A DNA stretch of 64,000 nt. Origin: Theocolax elegans (taxonomy: Eukaryota; Arthropoda; Insecta; Hymenoptera; Cerocephalidae). This document shows positions 36,034 through 48,340 of this stretch, in pieces. The notes below the pieces were generated by a model. It ran no database searches and was not told the DNA's origin. It saw only the letters and a program-made list of their open reading frames with translations. The stretch covers positions 26,471,058 through 26,535,057 of the forward strand of contig CM047426.1 of NCBI GenBank assembly GCA_026168455.1, given 5' to 3'. The translations under genes and the position numbers were made by a program. Each line of letters opens with the position of its first letter. Position 1 is the stretch's first letter.

Positions 36034-37130
36034 AGATTGAAAGTTTTATTAGGTTTATAATGTATATAATGTACTAACATTTTCCGATGTGAATTCATAA
36101 ACTGATTTTTTATTTGTTAATATTTTATTGTAATACTGATTTCAGAATTAAGATGGCGTATTGCTCATTTCGCTAATTGTGTTTTCATGTGTACACCCGG
36201 AACGAAGATGGCATGGGTTACTTGTTGAATAGTTCACCTGATCCATTTCTAACACTGTGAAATATTTCAATTGAATCTCTTTAGTTTATTTATCTAGCAA
36301 TTTATTTTATTTTGACTATATAATAATATATATTACTGCTAATAATTAATACAATAATAATAATACATTAATACTATATGTAATATATTTTATAATATAC
36401 TATCATTGCAGCAATATTCGTAAAGTTCTTCCTATTTTTACCATAATCAATTGATATTAATTATCTGCTTTTAAATTGTAGCAGTATAATAAATATTATA
36501 ATATTTAAACTCCATTTATTTACAGGTATTTTAAGATAGATTTAGTTATCTTACTATATACATTATGGATACTGGAGAATAGATCAAATTCCATTCGAAA
36601 ACATCAGTAGAGCATACTAAACGAATATTCCGACCAGACAGCAATTCATTTCGCATTCTAAACTCAAATTCACATCGTACACTCGTCTCGTCTCGTCGGG
36701 TCAGATATAGCGCCGACATTACCAACAAAGATCTTATTTCGATGCGTCTTACCGGGAAATAATAAATGCAAATGCACTTCTACTCCTCATTCAGATTTTT
36801 CGCTTTTGTTGTACCTGGTACACAAATCGAAGATGAACGTGTAAATTCAGTTTTATCCTTATCCCTTATTCTTCTTCTCCTCACTCTTGTTGCGAAAGAA
36901 TTCATTTTAAAATCTCTTTGTTATATAACAATATGTTTCTATTTTAAATTTTTTTTATCTTGACGCAGAACAAGATTTACATACATTCACATGTTTTACC
37001 TGTATTTTTACGTATCGATTTGTTAATCACATATATTTTTAAGATAGAGCTTGGTACTATGTATATATAGGTATATATACATATATAGCGTGACAGTATA
37101 TACACTTCTTTCCTTTACTCGTCTCATTGT
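36034..37130. other. AT-rich non-coding DNA
   Basis: No exon, RNA gene or repeat was recognised. Confidence 0.4.
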
Positions 37131-37134
37131 CCCT

Positions 37135-37370
37135 TTCCACCTTAGGCCGCGAAGAAAGCTCCATAAATATTCATTTGGCTGACTCGACTTAACGGAGAAG
37201 ACAGCAAATGCTTTCTGTTGAGCCTAAAAGGGAGAAAGAAAAGGTGGTCTCCAGCTATCCAGCGACATGTGCCGATGCGTTTCCTCGGTTACAGACGGAA
37301 TTTCAACGGGAATTTACAAGCCCGCCGGTGGACCGTCCCGATAAGGACTGATCCTGGCTCATATATGACT
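37135..37370. promoter_or_regulatory. GC-richer island
   Basis: A moderate-GC block in an AT-rich region, with a 65-codon plus frame lacking any domain. It is a candidate regulatory element or untranslated exon. Confidence 0.2.
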
Positions 37371-38690
37371 ATTGTCAGTATTGGAATACTTGAAACGTTA
37401 AACTTCAATCCATGATTTATAATGTTTATTCCTTTACCAAGGATTATTTTCTATTTACTTTTGTTTTACTTTCGATAATAAATTGAATGTGTATTATACT
37501 GAATTATCGTGAAATTAAAATCGATAGCTGCAATAAAGTCGAAATATTTATACATCAAATACAATTTCAACTATTAACTGTTTATTAATTGTACGGATTT
37601 TACATACTTAAAAGTTAAATACATTGCAGGGTTTATACGCCGAGAAATTGAGTTATTTTTGTGTCCATTCGCAGAAGGAATATTTTCGATAAAATATGTA
37701 TTAACTGTTAAGTCCACCATTTATCTTTTATTTGAGGTGTTGTATCGACAACTCCAATAAGAACCCATTGCAATCGATCAATAATGGTGAAGAAATTTGT
37801 TCATTTATAAATAGTGATATTGAAAAAGTATGACTCGTAATAAACTTTACATGAAAAATATGTAGAAATCAAATAATTCCTTGTAAAACTTAAATAAACA
37901 CAAAAAAAACATCCTTTATTCCGTAGAAGCGAAAAGTCTTATACTAGTTAAAATTGAAAAGTTAATACTTATAGTAATTGCTAATGCCCTAATTCTGATA
38001 ACTTTACATTGTATAATGCGAAAGGCAGTAATAAAGTTTGAATGGTATGAATATGTACTCAGCTTCTCTGTTTACACATTGAAATATCATATCGGTACGA
38101 CAAACGCGTAACAATTGATATGCTTTGATTATTGACCTTTTATAGAATGATATTTAATTAAGAGAAATAAAACTGTGTAAAAAATGCAATTGAGCATTAA
38201 TATCAAACGTTGCACCATCTGATGACAGCAATTCGACGATGAGGGGTGTATAAAGATTTAACAAAATATTGAAGTTAATTACTGACAATGTATTTTTGAA
38301 GTATATTATAACCGGGTAGAAACTAATGATTTTGTGATCGGTTGAAACCATATTACAAACTTATTGGTTAGCTTTTGATCAAAGTTCTAGTTTTTACATA
38401 TTTCATAAATACTTATAGATTTCACTGTGGTACTCGTAATATTTCCCGATAATAAAGATGTTAGTACTAATTGTTGTAACCTAAATTTTTTGAATAATGA
38501 AGTATAGCTATTTGAAGCGATACATAAATCTCGTTTCAGATTAAGACTATAATGTAAATTCTAAAGTTACAATTCGGTCGTAACAAAACTTATATATTTC
38601 GAAAAAATATGAAATATATTGAGTGGTATTTCTATAAGTTTTTTTCTGGAAGAAATATACAAATCCAGCGATATAAAGACGCAGAAGATG
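37371..38690. other. AT-rich non-coding DNA
   Basis: No feature was recognised. Confidence 0.4.
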
Positions 38691-38812
38691 CAGTGACCTT
38701 CCACGTCAGTGTGTGCGTTCTATAATAAAAGTATCTTCTTAGCCGTACGACGTATTCATGGAACACGTACGTATGTTACGTGCAGATTGCGCGTAAGAGC
38801 ATCTCTACGACA

Positions 38813-39312
38813 CTTTCATGCGATCAAGTCACTGGATGTGAGCAAAGTCATGAATAAATGCATCTCGCTCACATTGTCGAGTCGCGCTGATACATGTACT
38901 TGTCGCGCTTTGACATTATATACATTTTCGTACCTGCTCCCGCTCAGAATATTCATAATAAGCTTATTTTCGTGATTTAACGACTGTGATATCTGGCAAG
39001 TTGCGTAAACATCTCAAAAACAATTTGAATTCCGAATAAATTCACTTGCGTACTATTATTTACAATAGCTCGATGCAATTGCATTGTAACGTAAAAATAT
39101 TTCAATTATCGAACATTTTGAACAGTTATTTTAAAAACTCTAGTATTTCTTGTAAACGTACGATATGTTGCTTGATTGATTGAAAACTAGAGTAATATTG
39201 AATAACGTAATATTTGTTAAACTTACACATGAAATTTTGATTTAACGATGTAATGGATTTTCGGTACGTGAACAAATTTTATTACATTTCATCATTCGAT
39301 TGTTATCAGAGA
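38813..39312 (+). repeat. First copy of a ~500 bp direct duplication
   Basis: CTTTCATGCGATCAAGTCAC through the ATTCGATTGTTATC region recurs at 39814-40313, offset by 1001 bp. The copies differ only by homopolymer or single-base indels (for example AAAAAC against AAAAC near 39018/40019). It is moderately GC-rich in its first 130 bp. Confidence 0.9.
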
Positions 39313-39412
39313 CCTCAAAAAGTGAACTTTTTCCAGTTTTTTCAACACCAGCTGGGTTCATCGCTATTTAACTCAAAATCTATCAACTTTTACTATAGAA
39401 CATTATATTTAA

Positions 39413-39812
39413 CATTCGTTGCTAATTATGTCTAGAATTTATCCTTCTGGGTTAGAATTTCTAATTTCAAGGTAAATGTTAGATAAACTACATGTCAATA
39501 TTCAACTTGAAAAAAATCTAACTTCGCCACAATTGATTTTTTTATCCAAAAGTCCAAAAGAAAGCTTGGAGCAATACCTTTCAAATGATCTGTAGCATTT
39601 TTATGGCCTTCAATCTGTAAAAAGTTATGATAATTTAAAGAAAGACAAAAAATTCACAAAAATTAACATGGTATTTCCCATTTAAATTTTTAAAAAAATT
39701 TCGTGTTTTTAAAATTATCATAACTTTTTACAGAATTGAAGGCCATAAAAATGCTACAGATCATTTGAAAGGTATTGCTCCAAGCTTTCTTTTGGACTTT
39801 TGGATAAAAAAA
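39413..39812. mobile_element. Foldback element, copy 1, right arm cut short
   Basis: A palindromic sequence starts CATTCGTTGCTAATTATGTC and TAGAATTTATCCTTCTGGG. It folds back through TTATGGCCTTCAATCTGTAA and its inverse and stops at TTTGGATAAAAAAAT, where the duplicated block 39814 begins. The missing end (CAATTGTGGCGAAG…) is present in copy 2. Confidence 0.8.
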
Positions 39813-39813
39813 T

Positions 39814-40313
39814 CTTTCATGCGATCAAGTCACTGGATGTGAGCAAAGTCATGAATAAATGCATCTCGCTCACATTGTCGAGTCGCGCTGATACATGTAC
39901 TTGTCGCGCTTTGACATTATATACATTTTCGTACCTGCTCCCGCTCAGAATATTCATAATAAGCTTATTTTCGTGATTTAACGACTGTGATATCTGGCAA
40001 GTTGCGTAAACATCTCAAAACAATTTGAATTCCGAATAAATTCACTTGCGTACTATTATTTACAATAGCTCGATGCAATTGCATTGTAACGTAAAAATAT
40101 TTCAATTATCGAACATTTTGAACAGTTATTTTAAAAACTCTAGTATTTCTTGTAAACGTACGATATGTTGCTTGATTGATTGAAAACTAGAGTAATATTG
40201 AATAACGTAATATTTGTTAAACTTACACATGAAATTTTGATTTAACGATGTAATGGATTTTCGGTACGTGAACAAATTTTTATTACATTTCATCCATTCG
40301 ATTGTTATCAAGA
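39814..40313 (+). repeat. Second copy of the ~500 bp direct duplication
   Basis: Near-identical to 38813-39312. The segment 39313-39412 that follows the first copy is absent after this one, where the foldback follows directly. Confidence 0.9.
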
Positions 40314-40812
40314 GATTTATCCTTCTGGGTTAGAATTTCTAATTTCAAGGTAAATGTTAGATAACTACATGTCAATATTCAACTTGAAAAAAATCTAACT
40401 TCGCCACAATTGATTTTTTTATCCAAAAGTCCAAAAGAAAGCTTGGAGCAATACCTTTCAAATGATCTGTAGCATTTTTATGGCCTTCAATCTGTAAAAA
40501 GTTATGATAATTTAAAGAAAGACAAAAAATTCACAAAATTAACATGGTATTTCCCATTTAAATTTTTAAAAAAATTTCGTGTTTTTAAAATTATCATAAC
40601 TTTTTACAGAATTGAAGGCCATAAAAATGCTACAGATCATTTGAAAGGTATTGCTCCAAGCTTTCTTTTGGACTTTTGGATAAAAAAAATCAATTGTGGC
40701 GAAGTTAGATTTTTTTCAAGTTGAATATGACATGTAGTTTATCTAACATTTACCTTGAAATTAGAAATTCTAACCCAGAAGGATAAATTCTAGACATAAT
40801 TAGCAACGAATG
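40314..40812. mobile_element. Foldback element, copy 2, both arms complete
   Basis: Left arm ATTTATCCTTCTGGGTTAG, right arm its inverse ending GGATAAAT. It is followed by TCTAGACATAATTAGCAACG, the inverse of the sequence that precedes copy 1. The outer repeats of the palindrome therefore sit on opposite sides of the whole duplicated block. No coding capacity. Confidence 0.85.
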
Positions 40813-40967
40813 TTTATGTATAGCTTATAACGATAATTCTTTCGGTCTTCGGGTGATTCTTTTTATCGTGTGCAAATCAAAACTCTAATTGTGAATTGGG
40901 AGGAAATAAAGTGTGATTGTATTATTTATTTGATAAAATGAACATATAAGAAGCGTTAAAATCTTAC

Positions 40968-41078
40968 CGTGAAACCAATACCGACGGTGGCTGCAAAATT
41001 TCCATGCTGAAATCTTCCTGTATCAAATTGAACTAGTAGAGATGTCTTACCGACTCCACTGTCACCTAATAATATTGT
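40968..41078 (-). CDS. Rab26: Rab26-like small GTPase, P-loop/switch I exon
   Basis: Rab GTPases bind GTP and direct vesicle traffic. Rab26 acts on secretory granules and synaptic vesicles. This 37-codon exon reads TILLGDSGVGKTSLLVQF and continues DTGRFQHGNF and AATVGIGFT. GDSGVGKT is the nucleotide-binding P-loop (G1) with the catalytic-site Lys and Thr. The Thr of ATVGIGF is the switch I Mg-contacting Thr. The FxxGxFxATVGI pattern fits Rab26/Rab37 better than other Rabs, and insect Rab26 departs from the usual GIDF as here. It is bounded by TTTATTTTTTCAG| and |GTAAGAT, both strong, and has phase 0 at both ends. The previous exon is 61586-61894. The next exons (WDTAGQE, NKxD, SAK) were not seen, so they probably lie beyond position 1. 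Confidence 0.85.
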
Positions 41079-41267
41079 CTGAAAAATAAATTGTATATTA
41101 CAAAAACTATTTACACCAATAGGATATTTAATTATTTTGGCAAAACTTTACAATTTTTTATTATGTACATCATTATTACCATTCGTATGATATTTATTTC
41201 TTACATCAGCTGTGTTATTAAACAGCAATTTATTAAAGGAGAACGCCAACGGAAAGCATTTGAAGTA

Positions 41268-41613
41268 TATTCTCTTTGCTCATCATCCCGTATACCCATT
41301 TAACGGGCTTTTACAGGGACACCCCTACCACCTATGTGTGGGGGTGAAAACATTTCAATTTTTGCCATCCCGGTCCCCACCGTCTCGCATTCGTCCGGGA
41401 TTATGCCCGTGAGGAAGGGAAAACCTAGTAGGAAAACCTTCCCCGAGACGGCCGGTGTATTGAAACATTCTGTTTAGATGTTCAAGTCACATTGCGTAGG
41501 CCTTGACACCGAAACCGAATGTTCCACACCTTCCGCTCACGTTGTGAAGTGTGGAAAAACACCTAACCGATCCCGAAAGCCGCACAAGAATGGTGTCACC
41601 CATCCAAGTGCCA
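41268..41613 (-). mobile_element. 5S-like SINE, 5'-truncated copy
   Basis: On the minus strand it runs from TGGCACTTGGATGGGTGACA (the 5S C-box region) through CGGGATCGGTTAGG and CCGTCTCGGGGAAGG to the ATGATGAGCAAAGAGAATA tail. Similarity to 8973-9402 is high. The first about 75 bp of the head, with the A box, are missing, so it could not be transcribed from its own promoter. Open plus-strand frames across it are incidental. Confidence 0.85.
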
Positions 41614-41619
41614 AACCTA

Positions 41620-42060
41620 TATACATTCAAAATTTGTATATATAGACATACTTGAAATATTAAAAATGAAACTTTGTCATTTTTTTTGCAAATGAAATAT
41701 CGCTAGTAAAAGTAAAAGATAAGGCATGATTTATACGTCTTGGAACGTCTTTATACTTATTGGCGGACTCCTTTCAAATCTAACCATACAATAAAAACGT
41801 AATATCATTTATAATTTAATAGATAGAGCTCTAATTTTATTACACGAACAGTTTCATAAAGAAAATATAAACATTGTTATAAACATTATTAAAAATGAAT
41901 AATTTACTCTAAGGACTTTATTAATCTAATAATAAAATATGGATTACGTTAAACAAAATTTACAAGTACAGGTGAAATAAAAAATGCTCTCCAATATGTT
42001 CCATAACACTACCTTACAGTAGATAATTCTTCATTGAATGTTCAAACATGTTAAAAAACT
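41620..42060. other. AT-rich non-coding DNA
   Basis: The part from about 41930 may be more decayed upstream sequence of the Penelope-like fragment. Nothing else was seen. Confidence 0.35.
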
Positions 42061-42064
42061 AAAA

Positions 42065-42414
42065 CATAAACAGAATTCCGTTTATTAATCATAACCTTGA
42101 AAATATCGTAAAATTAGGCAAAGATACTACAGAGAAAAATAAGATGCGACAGGAGTAGTTTACAAATTTACTTGTAAAAAATGCTATTTACAGAAACACT
42201 GAAGAAGCTAAACGTTGCTTAGAAAATAGGATTAAAGAACATAAAAAAAAATAAGAATCAGAATGCTGTTGTTACTGCACACACTTTAAATAATGTAGAT
42301 CATGAGTTTCAGTGGGATAGTACGAAAATATTAGATAGAGAATCGTGTTATAAAAAACTACTTTTTTCCGAAATGTTCCATATTAATTATTATAATTCGA
42401 AAAAAGACATGTAG
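42065..42414 (+). pseudogene. Penelope-like retroelement fragment (GIY-YIG endonuclease end)
   Basis: Pieces in different frames match the C-terminal part of Penelope-like polyproteins. NLENIVKLGKDTTEKNK comes first, then GVVYKFTCKKC (the entry to a GIY-YIG nuclease domain), then RCLENRIKEHKK. After a frameshift and a stop comes VTAHTLNNVDHEFQWDSTKI with LDRESCYKKLLFSEM and a final stop at 42412-42414. The order VVYK–C–KEHK–H.F.W…ILDRE..Y.K.L.SEM is characteristic. The YVGQT core is lost, and frameshifts and stops make it non-functional. The reverse transcriptase part is not visible upstream. Confidence 0.7.
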
Positions 42415-42439
42415 CATTTAAAGAAATTCAATGGTGTCC

Positions 42440-42560
42440 TACTGTGCGGGGAAAAAAGGGAGTCTTCCCTCTCTCAGCGCGCATCGTTGCCATGACCACG
42501 CAGCTCTCCGCACGCCGACGAACTTGACTTTTTGTTAATGTTTTCGTCAATTTCTTCAAC
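42440..42560. other. Short moderate-GC patch
   Basis: GC-rich around CTCTCTCAGCGCGCATCGTT and CACGCAGCTCTCCGCACGCC. No exon was seen. It could be a promoter-like or transposon-derived patch. Confidence 0.2.
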
Positions 42561-42961
42561 TTTTGCGTGGTGACATGAGTTCAATTTTTACATATCGCTT
42601 TATTTATATTCACTTATAATGTTTTTTTTTATTATATTCTGTACACATTTCATCAAACAGTCAATCACATTTTTTCCCGAGTTTCCATAAAAGCAACTTC
42701 TTTGTCGTATATCTTCGAAATTCGCGCGGAAAAAAGTATTGAAAAAATTATGGACATTTTTGACACTCTTACAAATGATATATTTCAATTTCATGAACTT
42801 CTGTTAACTTTGACGTAACCATTGAACATCCTTAAGCCGACAATGTAATGTTATTTTAAATGGGAAAATCTGATTGTTGTGCTTTTCTTCGTACAAAACG
42901 TCGATGTATGTATATATGCGTATGTCCAAGAAATTGACTTTAGTTTGTAAACATATATATA

Positions 42962-43162
42962 TTTTTAACACTCCGTGTGCGAAACGCGATTTTGCTCACG
43001 CCTATTCAAAAACCTCTATGCGAAATCGAGTATCTCTCACGTCGTGTTAAAAAATAGTATTCGACACACGTGCGAGAATATGATTTCTCCTCACGGGACC
43101 TTTCCGCACTCGCTTCGCTCGTGCACAGATCATCCCGTGAGGGAGAAATCATATTCTTGCAC
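42962..43162. repeat. Strong hairpin with 29-30 bp stems and flanking inverted repeat
   Basis: GTGCGAGAATATGATTTCTC plus CTCACGGGA (43070-43098) pairs with the inverse at 43133-43162 with one insertion. The 34-base loop contains a second small palindrome around GCACTCGCTTCGCTCGTGC. Just upstream, TTTTAACACTCCGTG (42964) and CACGTCGTGTTAAAA (43038) form another inverted pair. It may be the end of a foldback transposon. No coding. Confidence 0.7.
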
Positions 43163-43169
43163 TAGTATC

Positions 43170-46130
43170 GAAATGTACTATATTTTGATTCGTATAAATT
43201 ACGCACACTTTCGGTCATTTTTGTTATTTGAAGATACTCATCTGGGTTCACTATTACATCATTTACACGTGAATGGTAACATTTATCTATTTTTTTCATT
43301 ATAATTATTGAATTGTCAAATTTCTTAAAAGCAGACGGACTGCTGTATGAGTAATTTAAATAAATAAGTGTTTATTTGTTTGATATTGACTTTCGACGTC
43401 GATACCTTTCATAATATATGCCATACATTTTTTAATTTATTTAATTTGATATATAAGATTCATATTATCCCTGAAAAATTAACTATGTAGATTCTGACGT
43501 AAATTGGTGATATTGTCGGAATGATATCTTTTCATAAAAGAGAAGGGTTATAACTAACCCTCTCTTACCCTAGGATTCTAAATTAGCCTAATTCTAATCT
43601 ACAATGAATTATTTGAATTTACAAAAGGATTTCGTAATTTAATGTTATAGCTATATATTACATTAAATTATACATCAAAATAGCGATAATATCATAATCG
43701 TTAGGACGTATACATAGCAAATCCCTTCCCTTTTGTTACATTCGCGAAACAATTTCGTCGTTATTTTATTGATTACCTTATTGGATTAAATAAATTCTTA
43801 AAACACTATTAAAGCTAGTTTTTAAGGTTCTGAAAAAAGTTAATATAGATAACGGTATTTTGAGTTATTTGGAAAAATATTGTACTGTAAAAATATAATA
43901 TTCTCAAAAACATCACGAGAATATTTTTTTAAGTTAATTTTTTATATTAATAAGAGAATAAATATATTCATCAATATATCGTTACAATTTTTATAAGGCT
44001 TATTAATTTCCCGAGTACTATTATTATTTCCTTTTTCTTAAGTATAACGTGCAAACCAATATCATCTATCTTGATTTATCAAATTTATCGAAAGGGAATA
44101 GTAATAATGAAGGATAATACTTTGAATAGATATTCTCCTGAATTTAGTAAGAATTGATGCTAAATATATGATAATTTGATTCTTTAAAAACTTTATTTGA
44201 CAATATATGTTAATTTATTTTTATTTATGTTCTCTTCTCGATTATCTTTTTCTTTTCATAGTGATATATCACTCACAGAAGAAAAGATTTTGGGAAAATA
44301 AAGGGTAAAGTCACAATTAACCTTTAAAGTTTCATTTTTAACATTGAAAGTATGTCTATATATAGATATACTTTAAACGCTCTTCGTGGACATCCTTCTT
44401 TGTCTATGATACAAGAAATTTTTTTTTAAATATGCATTTGGAGACTTATAAGAGTCTTATTTCTGCAATAAATTTATTAGAATCAGTTAATTATATACAT
44501 CAGTTGGAATGTTACATACACTACTTATTACATAAGTTACATTGTTCGAGATATTCGATAATATGTTTTCAGATTTGAGAGTTCGGAGTGTACAATATAT
44601 TACCAATATTCAAGGGAAGAGAGATTTTATATTTACGCAATTTTTTTTAATAAAGAGTCTCTCTGACAAGTCCTGCTCAAATTAGTTACAATATACCATT
44701 AATCGTCACAATTACCATAATTAAACCATGTTTAACAGATTAATTACAATAAATTTGGTAGTACCTTTAACCTTTAAACTTACCTTCATCAAAACAGTTT
44801 GCAAATGTATTCATAAATAAAACTAATTTTTAATTTTAATTTTTGAAAATAATCAGTATAAGGAATAAAATACGCATTAGAATGTGGATTATTTCAACCA
44901 ATAGAATGCAAATTTTCTATATTATTTACGTGTTTTATATGGAAGTAAAATAAATATACTGCGTTTGTTTCCCAATAATATAGATAAATTATATTGAAAA
45001 ATAAAAAGTAAGACTCGGAAATGAGTTACTATCCCGTATAGTTTAGCACGCGGAAACAACGTTTTCTAAGATATAATATAATTCTTGTTACAGTCCACCG
45101 GTATTTCTAATTACGTAAAGTTCCAAAACGAGTACACGTAATGCGATTAACTTGTTAGACTGATCGACACGCGCACATAAGAAGAAAAGGGGATGGAGGG
45201 AGCTTATCTACGTGGACCGCCAAGAGCAAAAACGATTGTATCGCTGGGATATTTTGCCGTACCCAATCGAGTAGAGTCACGTGGCATTTTGAGTAGAACT
45301 CCTGTGGTGTTCTAAAGGGGATGGAACGGTCACTTTTACATCGAAAATCTTTCGTAATTCGTGAATTTATGAATATTTTTAAGCGTATATTACTGTAAAC
45401 CACTACGTTGTAAAACAATATTTTACTTTATTATTTTATTGTCAAAAGTTGTTTTTCCTAATAAGAAAATAGGTAATTTGAAACGGATTAATTATCTGTA
45501 GCATTAATGCGTATCGACTCACTCGGTTCTTTTCAATTTAATTCGTATACAATTGCTCTCGAGACAAAATGTACCGAGACGAAGAGAAGCTATTCCCTTG
45601 CCCCTCCTCAGAAAGGTTGTATATTTCTAAACCCATTAAAGCGATCGGCAGGTGCATCTCTTTCACTTATATATATATACCATATATATATATACAAATG
45701 TGTGCGTGTATACATATAGTGTGTGTGCGCGCGGGTCTGTGCAAGCGTGCAAACTGTATTTTGCACCGCGCCGTGGGCAAAAGCCGTAAACGTCCTCGCG
45801 CGCAAGATGTGTAAATGATTTTACTGATACAGACACGAGTAGAATAGCAACTCTTCTTAATTAGGACGCTGAATTGCTAATTTAAGCGAATAATACATCT
45901 ATGGATTGTATTTTTAAAATACTCGTGTCACGTGTTCCCTAGTAGTGAATTTTGCCTAGTTTGACTCGGTAGTACAGTAATTATTAGGAAAATCTATTGG
46001 CTAACATTTAAAATAAAAACTTTCGAAGGGCTACAGAAGGATTCGTCAAATTAAGTTTTTAGACGTATTGTGACCGCGCTCACGTCAGTTACATTGAATC
46101 TTTGACAAGTGTCGTACTACGCAAATGCGG
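43170..46130. other. Intronic AT-rich DNA
   Basis: A TA/GT microsatellite patch lies at 45668-45735 (ATATATATAC, GTGTGTGCGCGCG), with a CpG-richer tail to about 45810. A moderate-GC stretch lies at 45160-45340. No exon was recognised in any frame. Confidence 0.4.
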
Positions 46131-46138
46131 CGATACGC

Positions 46139-47874
46139 CCCTGCTAGAAATTGACACTACCTTTTGATCAAAATCTGTTAAAATTAAAAGCGATTGGCCA
46201 TAATTTGGTTAATTCGGCCTCCAGAATTTCGACCTACCGCGACATGGTTTCTGGTATATTACATAGTAAACTTTTGTTGGTTTGCAATCTGTCATATTAA
46301 ATTAGGTTTTTTATAATGGTTACAAGAAGTGGGATTACAACAAAAAGTTACAACAAAAAGTGGAATTTTAAAGAAATAATTGTAGAAGACTATTTTTCTA
46401 CATTATATTAACTTCCGTAATGTAATTAATGACCGAGGAGTGATCAAATTTTAGAGGTTAAAAATTTTAGGTTAAAAGTTATTACATTCACTCTCACTTT
46501 GAAAATTAAATGTGCACAAACGTTTATTTATAATGTACTAAAATCTTATTGTAAATAAAATTGACATTGATTTATGCAAAAACTGTTATAAATTATATAT
46601 GTATGCAATATAAATTAACAGTAAAATTATGTTTATTATTCTTTAAATTTTTATACTCTTTTAGATAATCTTTGATTTTTTTGTAGAAACACTTTTTTAT
46701 ATTTAGTACAACACTTTAAATATTATGGTCCATCATGATACAAGAGTCTTACAAACATTTAATAGGTTAATTTCCAAAATAGAGTTTAACTCTCTCTCTC
46801 TCTCTCTTTCGCTCTGAAACTTCTACAATCTATATGCATACATAACCTATAGGTATGATACTATCTATTCAATATTAACCAAAAAATGAGTTATTCATTT
46901 AAAAATATATATATATATATATATAATTAGATGTTAATTTATAATTATATTTGTTTATATATTTAATTTTCACGTTTTATTTATAACATACAATTTTTTA
47001 TCCTTAATATTCAAATTTGACCAGAATACCAACCGACATTGGTCAATATATCTGGTCAAAACATTCTGATGAAAATTTGATGATAATCGTCATATTCTTA
47101 TAGTGAAGTTTCTAGTGTTATAAAACATACATCGTTTAGCATGGAACTTATAATCAAAGAAATAAAAAAAAATTCATAGATCGCCTTTATCTTCGATTTT
47201 CACTGGCTTACTTACTTTCTTAGAAGCATATACGTACAACCTTAAAAAGTTACTAAAAGGTAAACAAGTATATGCAAGTTATACGTATTATTTAAATAAC
47301 TTAAAAATCTATAAACATCATGTAATGTATTTATTAAAAAATATATTTATAGGTGTGTAAATAAATAACAGTCACAGTGTATAGTATTGCAAAGTACGGA
47401 AAAGAAAACATAACACGTGTATTATCAGAAAATAAAAAAGAAAAAAATTAGACGCACAAAAAAAAATTAAATGGCTGTGGCAGCTTGCTTTAAAGAAACA
47501 TTGAACTGAGATTAGGGTTGGATTTCGCACGCGTGTACTTAAAATTAGTATTACTATACGAATTAGTATTACTATACAATTAATCACTATACGAATGAGT
47601 ATAAATAGCATTATATGCATTATCTCTCGATGTTCGAATAACTAATTTCAAATTACTGGTAGATTTACCGAATAATGCACATCCTAAGCCTCAGCATTCT
47701 TAGTAAACTTTTTTATTCATCAAGCCGGTTTGCGTTACATATATTTATGTATTGGCCAATCCTTACCCAGTATTTTATCCAAAAAGATAAAAATATAGAC
47801 CAGTTTCTTAGTTAGACATTTTTGAAAAAAGTAATTAACTAACTAACCAATATTTCTACAAGGGTTATTAAAAA
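46139..47874. mobile_element. Older member of the CCCTGG element family
   Basis: The left end CCCTGCTAGAAATTGACA and the inverse of the right end (CCCTTGTAGAAATATTGGTT) resemble the ends of 34726-36033. Subterminal TTGGCCATAATTTGG and TTGACCAGAATACC, TTGGTCAATATATCTGGTC words agree with the family. It contains (CT)n at 46793-46810 and (AT)n at 46907-46924. I found no ORF. Confidence 0.45.
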
Positions 47875-48090
47875 TTTCATTATCAGCATAGCTATATATA
47901 GATTACTTTTCATTTCGTAAACTGGCAGTTTAACCAGAATAATAAAATCTCGAGTAGAAGTGTTTCTCTTTTAAATCGACGAGTTATTTCGTTTACGTCA
48001 TACAGAAAAGAAACATATATTGCCATATCAAATTTATTGTACTATACTTTTACGAGGGGCTATTTTTTTCGCATAAAAAAATCCTCACAG
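47875..48090. other. AT-rich intronic DNA
   Basis: No feature was seen. Confidence 0.35.
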
Positions 48091-48094
48091 ACGT

Positions 48095-48340
48095 AGTCTC
48101 CGGGTGCAGTGTTTCCCCACACCCGGAAGAGAAGTGCGAGAAGGCGCAGCGCGACCGACCAATTAGCGCGCGCGGCTCCTCGTCGGCGCCCATAGAGAAA
48201 GTGCAGCCGAACTACTTTCGACAGGCCGATCGCAATCGCTTAGCATCGGCTCTCTTGAGACCGCAAGTTTCCAATTTTGAACCCTGTCGAGATACCAGCT
48301 ACTTTCTGTGCGAAAAATCGCCCTCAGGCTTCACGACGGT
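48095..48340. promoter_or_regulatory. GC-rich island with CCAAT-like motif
   Basis: CpG-dense. It opens with a perfect hairpin CCGGGTG…CACCCGG (48110-48126) and contains GACCAATTAGCGCGCGCGG, a CCAAT-type context. Several frames cross it without a domain. As it lies in the inferred Rab26 intron it may be an alternative promoter or an enhancer. Confidence 0.3.

Noticed and set aside
41212..41412. Plus-strand frame across the SINE copy
   Set aside because: Antisense of the SINE body. Not a gene.
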